Source: Caldithrix abyssi DSM 13497
GTDB lineage: Bacteria; Calditrichota; Calditrichia; Calditrichales; Calditrichaceae
Length of the DNA stretch: 64,000 nt
NCBI RefSeq assembly: GCF_001886815.1
Contig: NZ_CP018099.1
Span: 3,532,501 to 3,596,500, forward strand
Direction: 5' to 3'
The notes beneath the pieces were generated by a model. It worked only from the letters and a program-made list of their open reading frames with translations, made no database searches and had not been told where the DNA came from. Shown here in pieces: positions 54,019 to 63,625 of this stretch. Each line of letters opens with the position of its first letter. Position 1 is the stretch's first letter. The position numbers and the translations under genes are program-made.

Positions 54019-55443
54019 TCATTGACTGATAATTTTCCACTCAAATTTCCAGTCCCATTGATCAAAGTACAAATTGCCGCCATCCCATTCTACCTCGCCG
54101 CGCTGCGAATCGACCGTTTCTGAGCGAAAATGCGTTTTGGGCGGCTCAAACGGCATGGAATAATCGTCGTTAAAAATCAAACGAAAACTGTCCATACCGT
54201 TTAGATAAAAATATTTTACCTGAGGGACATCGGACTGGCGCATTCCGTAAGTCACGTCTGATGGCACCCATCCGTAAGGTTCAAAATAGATCATGCTCCA
54301 ATCGTGCATGCTGTCATCTGGGGGTTGAAATTCCCATCCGCTTTGCCAGCGCGCCGGGATGCCGTTCATCCGACAAAGAGTAATGAACAACATGGTCTGA
54401 ATACCGCAGTCTCCATGTTTATTCAACACCGGATAAAGCGAAAGATTGCGAATGGTGGAATATTCTCTGGCCGAAGCCCAGGTGATGTTGGTATCGATCC
54501 AGGCAAAGATCTTTTGCGCAATGCGGTAAGGGTTGGTCTCCTGCCCCACAATTTGAGCGGACAGTTTTTTCAGGGTATCGCTAAACACAATATGCGGCGG
54601 CCGTTCTTGCAGGTACTCTTTTAAAGGGCCCTCAGGATCTACCGCTTTTACTTTTTGCGGATCAATATCCACGTAAACCCCGTGCGTGGTGTATTCGTAC
54701 TCCACCCAGAACTCGGTTGGCTCATTGGCAATGGCTTGCTTTTCAAAATAAATGGTGCGCTGCAGGCGGCTGTTGGGCGCCAGTTGATATGTTTTCGGTT
54801 CGCTGTTTAATATTTTAATGTTGAGCTGGCGATGAGGAATCTCTCGTGGGAAAGGAATCCAGCAGCGGATCAATTCGCCATCCGGAACCTGATCGGCATG
54901 CACCACAACGCCCTGTTTGATTCGCAGGCGCACCGGATGACCATAGGTTAAGCCGCTTTCCTGACATTCGGCAATCAAATTTTCGATATGCAGATCAAGA
55001 TCAAATTTTTTCTTATTATCTGGATTTTTTTGCTTCCAGATGGCAAGGCATTCATCATCCAGGCGAAAGAGATTTCGTGCGGCATGATTAAAATATTTTT
55101 TCTGCCCGTCAATCACCATAAATTCCAGTTTTTTTTCCTTTTCCCAGCGCGCCAGGTCTTCATCGCTCACATCCGGAATGTATTTTTTTATAAATTCGAC
55201 AACCTGTTCGCGTGATTTAGTAAAATCTTTGCGAATGCGCTTCATGCGCTCCAGTTCAAAGCGCAACAGGTCCTTTTCTTTTGCGCTCAAATTCTTATCG
55301 TCTGCCAGACGCTCCTTTATTATCTGTTCCGCTTTAGAGAATTCACCCCGATCTACCATATTTTGTATTTCCGTTACGGAAATTTTCTGGCAGCCTGCGA
55401 AAAAAATCCAGCCGCCTAAAAATAACATCAGCCATTTATTCAT
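54019..55443 (-). CDS. Transglutaminase-like domain lipoprotein
   Basis: 474 residues. The N-terminus MNKWLMLFLGGWIFFAGCQK is a lipoprotein signal (acylated Cys18). A helical region with MVDRGEFSKAEQIIKERL follows, then a beta-domain (residues about 185-275), then a transglutaminase-like core. The catalytic Cys is in NKHGDCGIQTMLF, the His in MHDWSMIYFEPYGW, and the Asp in VPSDVTYGM. Bacterial relatives are mostly cysteine proteases or amidases acting on cell-envelope substrates; the reaction here is not known. Lies 20 bp after the nitroreductase and is probably co-transcribed. Confidence 0.85.
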   Translation of the reverse strand: MNKWLMLFLGGWIFFAGCQKISVTEIQNMVDRGEFSKAEQIIKERLADDKNLSAKEKDLLRFELERMKRIRKDFTKSREQVVEFIKKYIPDVSDEDLARWEKEKKLEFMVIDGQKKYFNHAARNLFRLDDECLAIWKQKNPDNKKKFDLDLHIENLIAECQESGLTYGHPVRLRIKQGVVVHADQVPDGELIRCWIPFPREIPHRQLNIKILNSEPKTYQLAPNSRLQRTIYFEKQAIANEPTEFWVEYEYTTHGVYVDIDPQKVKAVDPEGPLKEYLQERPPHIVFSDTLKKLSAQIVGQETNPYRIAQKIFAWIDTNITWASAREYSTIRNLSLYPVLNKHGDCGIQTMLFITLCRMNGIPARWQSGWEFQPPDDSMHDWSMIYFEPYGWVPSDVTYGMRQSDVPQVKYFYLNGMDSFRLIFNDDYSMPFEPPKTHFRSETVDSQRGEVEWDGGNLYFDQWDWKFEWKIISQ

Positions 55444-55463
55444 GACTTACCTCCACGCTTCGA

Positions 55464-56042
55464 TTAAAATTCTTTTAAGATGATCTCATTTAATGGGCGT
55501 TTGGGAACATGATGAACGCCCTTATCGTCCCGCCAGTAGCGGATGTCGCCGTCCTTCCCTGCTTCTTCCAGCACAATGGTTTCGGCGGGTTTGCCCAGGG
55601 CCAGAACCAACAGTATTTCGAGGTGATCCGGAATTTTAAGAATCTGACGCAACTCATTTCGTTGAATGGAACCGATAATACAACCGGCGTAACCGGCTTC
55701 GACAGCGCCCAGCAATATGCTTTGCGCGGCAATACCGTGATCGCAATCGATGGGGAACTTGATTTTTCTGTCGGCCAGAATGACGATGTACGCCGCCGGA
55801 CGCTCGCCTTCCGCCGGGCCCGGCCAGTCGCTTAAATACCCCGCCCAGGCCAGTGTGGAGAAAATGCTGGCGTTGGTCTGCGCCGAGCTGGAAATAATGT
55901 ACTTCAGCGGTTGAAGATTGGCCGACGAAGGCGACAGGCGCGCCAGATCGATCCACGAGCGGAGCAATTCCACCGAAACAGCTTCGTTCTGCTTAAAACG
56001 CCGACAACTGCGGTTTTTTAAAATTAGCTCCCTTATGGTCAT
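55464..56042 (-). CDS. Nitroreductase family protein
   Basis: 192 residues from ATG 56042, which follows AAAGGAGGAG; the longer frame is unlikely. An FMN-dependent nitroreductase fold: NRSCRRFKQNEAVSVELL, ARLSPSSANLQPLKYIIS (FMN phosphate site), CDHGIAAQSILLGAVEAGYAGCIIG and LEILLVLALGKPAETIV. Such enzymes reduce nitro compounds, quinones or flavins with NAD(P)H; the real substrate is usually unknown. The preceding transcript region contains a short coding remnant at 56107-56193. Confidence 0.87.
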   Translation of the reverse strand: MTIRELILKNRSCRRFKQNEAVSVELLRSWIDLARLSPSSANLQPLKYIISSSAQTNASIFSTLAWAGYLSDWPGPAEGERPAAYIVILADRKIKFPIDCDHGIAAQSILLGAVEAGYAGCIIGSIQRNELRQILKIPDHLEILLVLALGKPAETIVLEEAGKDGDIRYWRDDKGVHHVPKRPLNEIILKEF

Positions 56043-56106
56043 TTTCTCCTCCTTTTTGTTGTGCATTGCGGCTTACCATTTAAAAATAGCCATCAACCTT
56101 TTCACA

Positions 56107-56193
56107 TCACTTCTTCTGAAATGGAAGTTCCAAAACAATTTTGCCGTTGTGCGCGGTTTTTGCGTTAATTCCATCTACAAGCGCGTTACACAT
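56107..56193 (-). pseudogene. Possible oxidoreductase C-terminal remnant
   Basis: A minus-strand frame ending TGA at 56107 reads DGINAKTAHNGKIVLELPF, which resembles the HxGKIVL ending of zinc-type alcohol dehydrogenases and quinone oxidoreductases. Only about 28 residues follow the nearest ATG (56193), and upstream the frame loses this character within about 70 bases. It may be a leftover of a lost gene between the hydrolase and the nitroreductase. Confidence 0.3.
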
Positions 56194-56242
56194 CAAATTC
56201 GTTTTTGTGGCGCGCCTACCTGTTTGGACAAGGGACAAAAAA

Positions 56243-57010
56243 TTACGCGCTTAAAAATTCACGCACTTCTTTTATTAATTCCTGCGGTGCATCGGCATGC
56301 ACCCAGTGCGTCGCGCCTTTTATGGTGTGTACTCTGGCCAGCGGAAACAGGCGCTTAATGGTCGAAACGTCTTCTTCAGTGATGTAGTCCGATTTTTCGC
56401 CCCGCAAAAACAAAACCGGTTCGTCAAAAGAGTTATTCGAAGTTACCGGCCCTAAAATATGTTCAAGATTTTGATAAACGGCTTTCAAATTGATCTTCCA
56501 TTCAAAGCGATTTTGTTCGTTTCGTTTCAAATTTTTTAGCAGAAACTGTCTGATAGCCGGCTGGGGAATTTTTTTGCTCAACCATTGGTCGATTTCAATT
56601 CTGGTTTTCATCTGACTGAGATTCAAAGAAAGTAAGGTTTCTAAAAAGTATTTAAAATGCGAGTGATGGTAGGCGCGGGGTGCGATATCCACCACTATTA
56701 ATCGCTCGACTGGCGTCTCAAAATTAAGCGCCAGTTCCATGCCCACCTTACCGCCCAGCGAATGTCCAAGCACAACGGGGCGCTCCACTCCCTGCGTTTG
56801 AATAAACTCCTCCACATCTTCCGCCATTACCGTGTAATTAAATTCATCGCTGTGGGGCGACTGACCATGATTGCGCAAATCCAACAAAAAGAGATGATAA
56901 TGTTCGCCAAGTTTTTTCCCCACGGTTAACCAGTTATCAGACATGCCGAACAGTCCATGTAAAACAATTAACGGCTTTCCCTGACCGAATTCTCTGAAAA
57001 ATAACTGCAT
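56243..57010 (-). CDS. Alpha/beta-hydrolase (YbfF-like esterase)
   Basis: 255 residues from ATG 57010 (AGAGAGGA 6 bases before; the 75-base upstream extension lacks protein character). The alpha/beta-hydrolase fold is clear: LIVLHGLFGMSDNW oxyanion region, DLRNHGQSPHSDEF, nucleophile Ser in VVLGHSLGGKVGME, acid residue probably in EPVLFLRGEKSDYI and catalytic His in IKGATHWVHADAP. Closest pattern is YbfF-type esterases, acting on short acyl esters or CoA thioesters. It appears to be first in a unit continuing to the nitroreductase and the transglutaminase gene. Confidence 0.87.
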   Translation of the reverse strand: MQLFFREFGQGKPLIVLHGLFGMSDNWLTVGKKLGEHYHLFLLDLRNHGQSPHSDEFNYTVMAEDVEEFIQTQGVERPVVLGHSLGGKVGMELALNFETPVERLIVVDIAPRAYHHSHFKYFLETLLSLNLSQMKTRIEIDQWLSKKIPQPAIRQFLLKNLKRNEQNRFEWKINLKAVYQNLEHILGPVTSNNSFDEPVLFLRGEKSDYITEEDVSTIKRLFPLARVHTIKGATHWVHADAPQELIKEVREFLSA

Positions 57011-57215
57011 ATTCCTCTCTTCTTTTTTTTTAGAAAACTTAGTCAATGCGCCAGAATAAATCAATATTGATTTTAATACCACCATTTTGATTAAAATAAA
57101 AAAGATCGGCTACGTTTCATGGCGGCAGGCGCGGCAAGCAAAAATTTACTGCCTCCAGTTGAATCATTTAGAAGAATTTGTTAGTTTTCTCTTTTAAATA
57201 AAACAGGAAAAGTAC

Positions 57216-58139
57216 ATGGAACTATTTGTAAATATTGTCATCTTAACGATCAGTACCGGGGCATTGTGGTTAGGCGCCGTGTGGGTTGTGGAATCGGCGC
57301 CACGGCTGGCACAAAAAATGGGCATTTCTGATCTGGTAATCGGTTTAACGGTCATCGCTTTTGGAACGTCCGCGCCGGAATTTGCGGTTACCATTTCTGC
57401 AGCCATCAGACATCAGGCCGATATTTCCGTTGGCAATATTGTTGGTTCCAATATATTTAATCTGGGATTCATCCTTGGCGGCGTTGCATTATTGCAAACC
57501 ATCAAAACCACAAAAAAACTGGTCTATCGCGAAGGCGGATTGCTGCTGCTGGTCTCGATTATTTTGCTTTTTTTTCTAAGCGATTATTCCATTGCCATGT
57601 GGGAGGGTATCTTTCTGCTGGTGGCTCTCGCTGCCTACCTTTCCTATCTTTTTATCCACAAAGAGCCCCTGGAAGAAGAGTTCAGTCACGGCCCTTTCCG
57701 CTGGTATCATGCGCTACAATTGATAGGCGGTTTGACTCTGGTTGTTGCAGGCGGCCATTTTCTGGTCGATTCTGCGACCTTTCTGGCCAGGAAGGTCGGT
57801 CTTTCGGAGTGGGCCATTGCGGTGACCATCGTGGCGGCCGGCACTTCCGCGCCCGAATTTGCCACTTCACTGGTAGCCGCCATTAAGGGCCGTCATGGGA
57901 TTTCCGCCGGCAATCTGATCGGAAGCGACCTGTTCAACATCATGGGAGTCCTGGGGCTGGCCGCTATTTTGCGCCCTTTGCACGTGGCTCAGGATGCTCC
58001 GTTCGAGATTTTTATCCTTGTTATGTTAGTGCTGACGGTGGTTATTATGATGCGCACCGGCTGGCGCGTTTCGCGCATGGAAGGTCTGGCCCTGATTATT
58101 ATCAATTTAATTCGCTGGTTTTTTACTTTAAAACAATAA
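57216..58139 (+). CDS. Calcium/sodium antiporter (CaCA family, YrbG-like)
   Basis: 307 residues, ten hydrophobic segments arranged as two inverted repeats. Each has the alpha-repeat signature: GLTVIAFGTSAPEFAVTISAAI…GNIVGSNIFNLGFILG, and AVTIVAAGTSAPEFATSLVAAI…GNLIGSDLFNIMGVLG. These carry the ion-binding acidic and polar residues. It exchanges cations, probably sodium or protons for calcium, across the inner membrane. ATG 57216 follows AGGAAAA. Monocistronic, and 170 bp upstream of the secA-side terminator. Confidence 0.93.
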   Translation: MELFVNIVILTISTGALWLGAVWVVESAPRLAQKMGISDLVIGLTVIAFGTSAPEFAVTISAAIRHQADISVGNIVGSNIFNLGFILGGVALLQTIKTTKKLVYREGGLLLLVSIILLFFLSDYSIAMWEGIFLLVALAAYLSYLFIHKEPLEEEFSHGPFRWYHALQLIGGLTLVVAGGHFLVDSATFLARKVGLSEWAIAVTIVAAGTSAPEFATSLVAAIKGRHGISAGNLIGSDLFNIMGVLGLAAILRPLHVAQDAPFEIFILVMLVLTVVIMMRTGWRVSRMEGLALIIINLIRWFFTLKQ

Positions 58140-58311
58140 GTTTTTTAAGACGCTGCTGCTAAATCAGCCTCCTGTTTACCGCATGCCGTTCCTGCGATCT
58201 TTATCTTACGATGTAAAGCATGCCGGTTTTCATCCAACCAGGCGACAATTCAATCCAAAATTCTTACTTGCTTAAGCGCTGCATCTTTTGAAATAAGTAG
58301 GCGCAGCCATT

Positions 58312-58354
58312 AAAAAAGCCGGGCTGTGTTGCAAGACAGCATACCCGGCTTTAA
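58312..58354 (-). terminator. Rho-independent terminator downstream of secA
   Basis: On the minus strand AAAGCCGGG…CCCGGCTTT, with an inner CTGT/ACAG stem, runs into TTTTTT. It lies past the dispersed repeat that follows secA, so the repeat would be included in the 3' untranslated region. Confidence 0.7.
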
Positions 58355-58364
58355 AGTTCTGCGG

Positions 58365-58615
58365 AAAAATGTTGTTTAGGATACTTCCTCTGGAAGATCA
58401 ATCCAGCCCGGGCGGGATTTAAAAATTTTTGTGCTGCTTTTAAAACTCATCCCCCATCCCCTTCTCTTTAAAAAAGAGAAGGGGCGTAGATAGCGCCGGT
58501 TTTGTTTAGCTTTTGTCTTAAATGTTAAATAAATTTCTGCGATTATTGGCGTAATCTGCGAGAAAATTACTTTGCACACGTTGCTGTTGATTTTGGTTGC
58601 GGCTGTGCTGCCTTA
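58365..58615 (-). repeat. Dispersed stop-anchored repeat, copy 5 (uninterrupted)
   Basis: Begins at the TAA stop of secA (58613-58615) with GGCAGCACAGCCGCAACCAA and ends with CTTCCAGAGGAAGTATCCTA near 58375. In the middle is a 12-bp-stem hairpin (58458-58469 with 58473-58484). Order and spacing match 45466-45019 except that the latter carries a MITE where the hairpin is here. Confidence 0.75.
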
Positions 58616-61585
58616 GTTTTTAACGGCTCCGTGACACTTTTTGTATTTTTTCCCGCTGCCGCAGGGACACGGATCGTTCGGGCCGATTTTTTCACCCACG
58701 CGGATCGGCTGTTTTTTATCCGAGCGCTGTTTGCCTGCTTTTTGAATGTCCGTCTCTTCACCAACAGCCGAGCTGAAGCCCAGTCCATCGGCCGATTCAT
58801 GAATGAGCTGCATGCGCTGGGGCTGTCGCTTGCGCGCCTCGGCGCGATTCACTGGCTCTTCTACCAGTTGAAATTTCCACAGCCACTGCAGTGTTTCTTC
58901 ATTGATGTCGTGAATTAATTTTTCAAACATCAAAAAGGCTTCGCGCTTGTATTCAAGTAATGGGTCTTTCTGGCCATAAGCGCGCAGATGAATGCCTTCT
59001 TTGAGCACGTCCATATCATACAGATGATCTTTCCACTTTTCATCGATCACTCTTAAGATAAAGTAGCGTTCCAGCACAGACATGCGCTCGCGGCCGATTC
59101 TTTTCTCTTTTAATTCGTAAACATGCAGAGCCTGATCGCGAATATACTGGCGAAGCGTTTCGTGGTCATATTCATCCAGATTCTGGCGCACCTGGTAAAG
59201 CGAAACATTCAACACCTTTCCGATTTCTTCTTCCAGGGCGTCCAGGTCCCACTCTTCCGGATGGGCTTTAGGCGGAGCGTACATGGCCAGCTTGTGATCG
59301 ATGAATTCATCGAGGATTGATTCCACTTCTTCGCGCGTGTCTTCCTGAAACAGGGCTACTTTGCGTCGGTCGTAAATGATCTCGCGCTGTTGGTTCATTA
59401 CATCGTCGTATTCCAGCAGGCGCTTACGAATGGAAAAGTTCTGCATTTCTACCTTTTTCTGCGCCTTTTCGATGGAGCGGCTAATCATGGGATGGGTGAT
59501 AACCTCGCCTTCTTCAATACCCATGCGATCCATGATGCGCGCCACGCGTTCGCTGCCAAACAGACGCATCAGGTCGTCTTCCAGACTGAGAAAGAAGATA
59601 CTGCTTCCCGGATCGCCCTGGCGGCCGGCGCGTCCGCGCAACTGTCGATCGATACGCCGCGATTCGTGGCGCTCTGTACCGATAATCGCCAGCCCGCCTA
59701 CTTCGCGCACGCCTTCGCCCAACTTAATGTCGGTACCACGACCCGCCATATTGGTGGCAATGGTTACAGCCTGTGGTTCGCCGGCGTGTGCAATAATTTC
59801 CGCCTCACGCGCATGCTGTTTGGCATTCAATACATTGTGCGGGATGCCCCTGCGTTTTAGCATTCGGCTTAAAACTTCCGATACTTCTACCGTTGTAGTG
59901 CCCACCAGCACGGGGCGCCCTTTCTCCCGTTCTTCAATAATCTTTTCAATTACCGCGTTGTACTTTTCTCGTTTACTGCGGTAAACAACGTCGTCGTAAT
60001 CGATGCGGATTACCGGTTTGTTAGTGGGTATGACCACCACATCCAGTTTGTAAATCTCCCAGAATTCCGCGGCTTCGGTTTCGGCCGTACCGGTCATGCC
60101 GGCCAGTTTATCGTACATCCTGAAATAGTTTTGCAGCGTAATGGTGGCCAGAGTTTGCGTTTCTTTTTCGATCTGCACATTTTCTTTGGCTTCAATGGCC
60201 TGGTGCAAACCATCGCTGTAGCGGCGGCCATGTAAAATACGACCGGTAAATTCATCTACAATCTGAACCTTGCCGTCCTGAACCACGTATTCCTGATCTT
60301 TTTCATAAAGCGTGTAGGCGCGCAATAATTGAGAGATATTCTGTAATTTTTCGCTGCGTTCCGTGTAAAGATTGTGCAATTCTTCTTTACGGATCACTTT
60401 TTCTTCAACGGAAAGGCTCGAATCATTTTCGATTTTTGCAATTTCCTCGCCAAGGTCGGGCAATAAGAACATGTCCGGATCATTGGGATTTAGAGCCTCG
60501 CGTCCCTTTTCGGTCAGGTCGATGATGTGATTTTTCTCATCAATAACATAATAAAGCTCGCCAAAATAGGTTTCGTCCGAAACCTTATTTTGACCTTTAT
60601 CGCGGTAGTAATCGTTTTCTACCTGTTGAACGAGTGTTTTAATGCCTTTTTCATGATACAGCTTGAGCAGGCGTTTGTGTTTGGGAGCGCCGCGTTCGGC
60701 AATAAACAGTTTAACGGCTGCTTCGCGATCTTTTCCTTCTTTAAGCAGCTCTTCTGCTTCCATCACCATGCGGTTTACCAGCCGGTTCTGGTTGGCAACC
60801 AGCCGCTCCACATAGGGCTTCATTTCACGGTAGCGCTGGGCGGTGCTGTCTCCGCTTACCGGTCCGCTGATGATTAACGGCGTACGGGCTTCGTCAATTA
60901 AAACGCTATCGACCTCATCCACAATGGCGTAGTGATGGCCGCGGATTTGTACGATTTCATCCGGCGAAGAAGCCATGTTGTCGCGCAAATAGTCAAAGCC
61001 AAATTCATTGTTTGTGCCATAGGTAATATCGCAGTTATAGGCCTCGCGTCGTTGCCTGGCGTCCATATTGTTCAAAATAACGCCCACGGTCAATCCGAGG
61101 AACTTGTAAACCTCGCCCATCCATTCGGCGTCGCGCTGCGCCAGGTAATCATTCACCGTAACCAGATGCGCGCCTTTGCCTTCCAGGGCGTTTAAATACA
61201 ACGGCATGGTGGCCACCAGGGTTTTACCTTCGCCGGTTGCCATTTCGGCAATTTTACCCTGATGTAAAACAATTCCGCCCAAAAGCTGGACGTCAAAGGG
61301 TACCATGTTCCAGGTCATTTCCCGGCCGACCACCATCCACTTTTTGCCCAGCAGGCGTTTGCAGGCCTGTTTTACAGCGGCAAATGCTTCCGGCAAAATA
61401 TCGTCCGTTGTTTCGCCTGCGGCCAGTCGTTCTTTAAACTCTTCCGTTTTTTTCTGAAGCTCTTCGTCGCTCAGTTTTTCGAACTGCTCAAAATATTCAT
61501 TAATCTGTTCGACAATTGGCCAAAGCTTCTTGACGTCGCGTTCGTGTTTTGTACCAAATATTTTTGTGATAAGTTTTTGTATCAT
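58613..61585 (-). CDS. secA: Preprotein translocase ATPase SecA
   Basis: 990 residues, the motor that drives proteins through SecYEG. Walker A MATGEGKTLVATM (about residues 114-126), DYLRDN and DEVDSVLIDEARTPLIISGP (Walker B region), QYVVQ-type crosslinking and scaffold regions, GRAGRQGDPGSS (helicase motif VI) and the C-terminal zinc motif CPCGSGKKYKKCHG are all present. The length includes an insertion of about 60 residues after the first nucleotide-binding half. A weak AAGGAAAG site precedes ATG 61585. Last gene of the thiolase-hbd-nusB-phosphoesterase-secA operon. Confidence 0.97.
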   Translation of the reverse strand: MIQKLITKIFGTKHERDVKKLWPIVEQINEYFEQFEKLSDEELQKKTEEFKERLAAGETTDDILPEAFAAVKQACKRLLGKKWMVVGREMTWNMVPFDVQLLGGIVLHQGKIAEMATGEGKTLVATMPLYLNALEGKGAHLVTVNDYLAQRDAEWMGEVYKFLGLTVGVILNNMDARQRREAYNCDITYGTNNEFGFDYLRDNMASSPDEIVQIRGHHYAIVDEVDSVLIDEARTPLIISGPVSGDSTAQRYREMKPYVERLVANQNRLVNRMVMEAEELLKEGKDREAAVKLFIAERGAPKHKRLLKLYHEKGIKTLVQQVENDYYRDKGQNKVSDETYFGELYYVIDEKNHIIDLTEKGREALNPNDPDMFLLPDLGEEIAKIENDSSLSVEEKVIRKEELHNLYTERSEKLQNISQLLRAYTLYEKDQEYVVQDGKVQIVDEFTGRILHGRRYSDGLHQAIEAKENVQIEKETQTLATITLQNYFRMYDKLAGMTGTAETEAAEFWEIYKLDVVVIPTNKPVIRIDYDDVVYRSKREKYNAVIEKIIEEREKGRPVLVGTTTVEVSEVLSRMLKRRGIPHNVLNAKQHAREAEIIAHAGEPQAVTIATNMAGRGTDIKLGEGVREVGGLAIIGTERHESRRIDRQLRGRAGRQGDPGSSIFFLSLEDDLMRLFGSERVARIMDRMGIEEGEVITHPMISRSIEKAQKKVEMQNFSIRKRLLEYDDVMNQQREIIYDRRKVALFQEDTREEVESILDEFIDHKLAMYAPPKAHPEEWDLDALEEEIGKVLNVSLYQVRQNLDEYDHETLRQYIRDQALHVYELKEKRIGRERMSVLERYFILRVIDEKWKDHLYDMDVLKEGIHLRAYGQKDPLLEYKREAFLMFEKLIHDINEETLQWLWKFQLVEEPVNRAEARKRQPQRMQLIHESADGLGFSSAVGEETDIQKAGKQRSDKKQPIRVGEKIGPNDPCPCGSGKKYKKCHGAVKN

Positions 61586-61591
61586 CTTTCC

Positions 61592-62302
61592 TTAATACCC
61601 CTTTAATATTCTTTCCGCCAGAAATGAAGGCAAACCACTTTTTATTATTTTTTCGTATGTTTTATTTACTTCATAGTCCAGACGGACAAACTGAATTTTG
61701 CCCGCATCCGGATCAAAAATTACAAAGCTCAGCCGCGCATCTCCATCACGCGGCTGACCTATACTTCCAACATTAACGATATATTTTTGATTTGGTTCAA
61801 TTGAAATGTCTCTTTTGTAGGTCGCTTTTTGATTAAAAACCACCGGTACATGCGAATGCCCCACAAAACACAAATCTTGCTTAAAACTCTGCATTTCGAT
61901 TAACGCGTCATTTAATGATAAAATGTAATACCAGTGCTCGGGATTGGATGGCGAACTATGAACCATGATAAAACGATCGGTCTGGTACATGAACGGCAGA
62001 TTACGCAAAAACTCTTTATTCTCTGTCGTTAATTGATTCATCGTCCAATAGGTGGCCATTTTGGCGAAATCATTAAAATATTCGATGCGCGCCAGTCCAA
62101 TTGCGGCATAATCATGATTTCCCATCAATACCACCTTGCACTGTTGCCGGATAATCTCCACACATTCATTGGGATTCGGTCCATAGCCCACCACATCGCC
62201 CAGGCAGTAAATATCCTTGATACCTTGTTCTTTTATATAGTCGATGGCTTTAGTCAAAGCTTCCAGGTTGCCATGAATATCAGAGATAACTGCAATTGCC
62301 AT
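61592..62302 (-). CDS. Calcineurin-like metallophosphoesterase (YfcE/MJ0936-like)
   Basis: 236 residues. The five metal-site motifs of the family are visible in order: SDIHGNLEALTKA, GDVVGYGPNP, MGNHDYAAIG, IMVHSSPS and VGHSHVPVVF, followed by NVGSIGQPRDGDARL. Such enzymes hydrolyse phosphodiesters (cyclic or linear) with two metal ions; the substrate is not predictable here. It is 6 bp upstream of secA and 11 bp after nusB, in the same operon. Confidence 0.9.
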   Translation of the reverse strand: MAIAVISDIHGNLEALTKAIDYIKEQGIKDIYCLGDVVGYGPNPNECVEIIRQQCKVVLMGNHDYAAIGLARIEYFNDFAKMATYWTMNQLTTENKEFLRNLPFMYQTDRFIMVHSSPSNPEHWYYILSLNDALIEMQSFKQDLCFVGHSHVPVVFNQKATYKRDISIEPNQKYIVNVGSIGQPRDGDARLSFVIFDPDAGKIQFVRLDYEVNKTYEKIIKSGLPSFLAERILKGY

Positions 62303-62313
62303 TAGACCCCGTT

Positions 62314-62772
62314 CTATTTTATTTTCGTGATTAATCCTCTTCCGGATTTTTTAATTTTTTTCTCGGCCTTCAAATCCTTAAAGATCGAATCGAGAATTCC
62401 ATTAATAAAGCGTCCGCTTTTCGGGGCGCCATACTTTTTGCCCAGTTCGATCATCTCGTCAATGGTCACCTCCGGGGGAATATCCTCAAAATACAGAAAC
62501 TCTGCCAGAGCCATGCGCAATAAAATCCGATCAACCACGGCAACCCGTTCAAAATCCCAATTAATCAGTTTGGGTTTAATTCGCCCGTCAAATTCATCTT
62601 TTTTCTCAATACAAAGCGACGCAAGCTTACGGACATAAGGCGTAATGCGCTTTTTATTTTCCACATCTTCGGCCAGAAATTCGAGCTGCTCGCTTAAAGG
62701 GATCGGGTTGAACTCATGGGCGAACAAGACCTTGAAAACCAGCTCGCGTTCTTTTCTTCTTGACATTTTCAC
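62314..62772 (-). CDS. nusB: Transcription antitermination factor NusB
   Basis: 152 residues, all-helical. [21 protein letters not shown], the [44 protein letters not shown] block and [12 protein letters not shown] are the NusB signature. It binds boxA RNA with NusE to prevent early termination in rRNA operons and is often found, as here, upstream of housekeeping genes. ATG 62772 overlaps the 3-hydroxyacyl-CoA dehydrogenase stop by 4 bp (ATGA). Confidence 0.94.
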   Translation of the reverse strand: MKMSRRKERELVFKVLFAHEFNPIPLSEQLEFLAEDVENKKRITPYVRKLASLCIEKKDEFDGRIKPKLINWDFERVAVVDRILLRMALAEFLYFEDIPPEVTIDEMIELGKKYGAPKSGRFINGILDSIFKDLKAEKKIKKSGRGLITKIK

Positions 62773-63614
62773 TCGTACGTGTAAAATCCTTTTTTAGTTT
62801 TTCTACCTAAATGGCCTGCGGCCACCATCTTTTTCAATAAGGGGCAGGGACGATATTTCGGATCTCCCAGTCCTTTATACAACACATTCATGATATGTAA
62901 GCAAACGTCCAGCCCAATAAAATCGGCCAGGGTCAGCGGTCCCATGGGGTGGTGCATGCCCAGCTTCATCACCGTGTCGATGGCTTCCTTTTCTGCCACG
63001 CCTTCCATCAAACAATAAATGGCTTCGTTAATCATGGGCATCAGAACACGGTTGCTGACAAATCCCGGATAATCATTCACCTCCACTGGCGTTTTGTTTA
63101 ACGTTTTGGCCACATCAAAAATCGTCTGAAAGGTTTCATCGCTGGTTGCCAGGCCGCGAATGATTTCTACCAGCTCCATTACCGGCACCGGATTCATAAA
63201 GTGCATGCCAATCACTTTATCTGGTCTGCTGGTGACCGCCGCCAGCTCCGTTATCGATATCGAGGAAGTATTGGAAGCCAGGATGGTTCCCGCCGGACAA
63301 ACTTCGTCCAGGTCTTTAAAAATTTTCTTTTTTAAATCGTCGTTTTCAATCACCGCTTCTATTACCAGTTCGGCCCCGGCAGCCTTTGCCAGTTCGGTTT
63401 GCGGATTAATGCGCTTTAAGGTTGCTTTTAATTGTTCTTCTGTAATAATGCCTTTTTTTACCTGTCGATTTAAATTTTTTTCGATGGTGGCCAGCGCTTT
63501 TTCTAATATGGATCGATCAATATCAATTAAAGTTACCTGGTACTCAAACTGAGCAAACACATGCGCAATGCCGTTGCCCATGGTTCCTGCGCCAATAACT
63601 GCGATGTTTTTCAT
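62769..63614 (-). CDS. hbd: 3-hydroxybutyryl-CoA dehydrogenase
   Basis: 281 residues from ATG 63614 (AAAGGA upstream; the longer frame would lie inside the thiolase gene). NAD-binding [19 protein letters not shown], catalytic His in [41 protein letters not shown] and [32 protein letters not shown] are characteristic of short (about 280-residue) Hbd, which reduces acetoacetyl-CoA to 3-hydroxybutyryl-CoA or acts in fatty-acid oxidation. It follows the thiolase by 11 bp, fitting a C4-CoA pathway. Confidence 0.94.
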   Translation of the reverse strand: MKNIAVIGAGTMGNGIAHVFAQFEYQVTLIDIDRSILEKALATIEKNLNRQVKKGIITEEQLKATLKRINPQTELAKAAGAELVIEAVIENDDLKKKIFKDLDEVCPAGTILASNTSSISITELAAVTSRPDKVIGMHFMNPVPVMELVEIIRGLATSDETFQTIFDVAKTLNKTPVEVNDYPGFVSNRVLMPMINEAIYCLMEGVAEKEAIDTVMKLGMHHPMGPLTLADFIGLDVCLHIMNVLYKGLGDPKYRPCPLLKKMVAAGHLGRKTKKGFYTYE

Positions 63615-63625
63615 CTCATTTCCTT

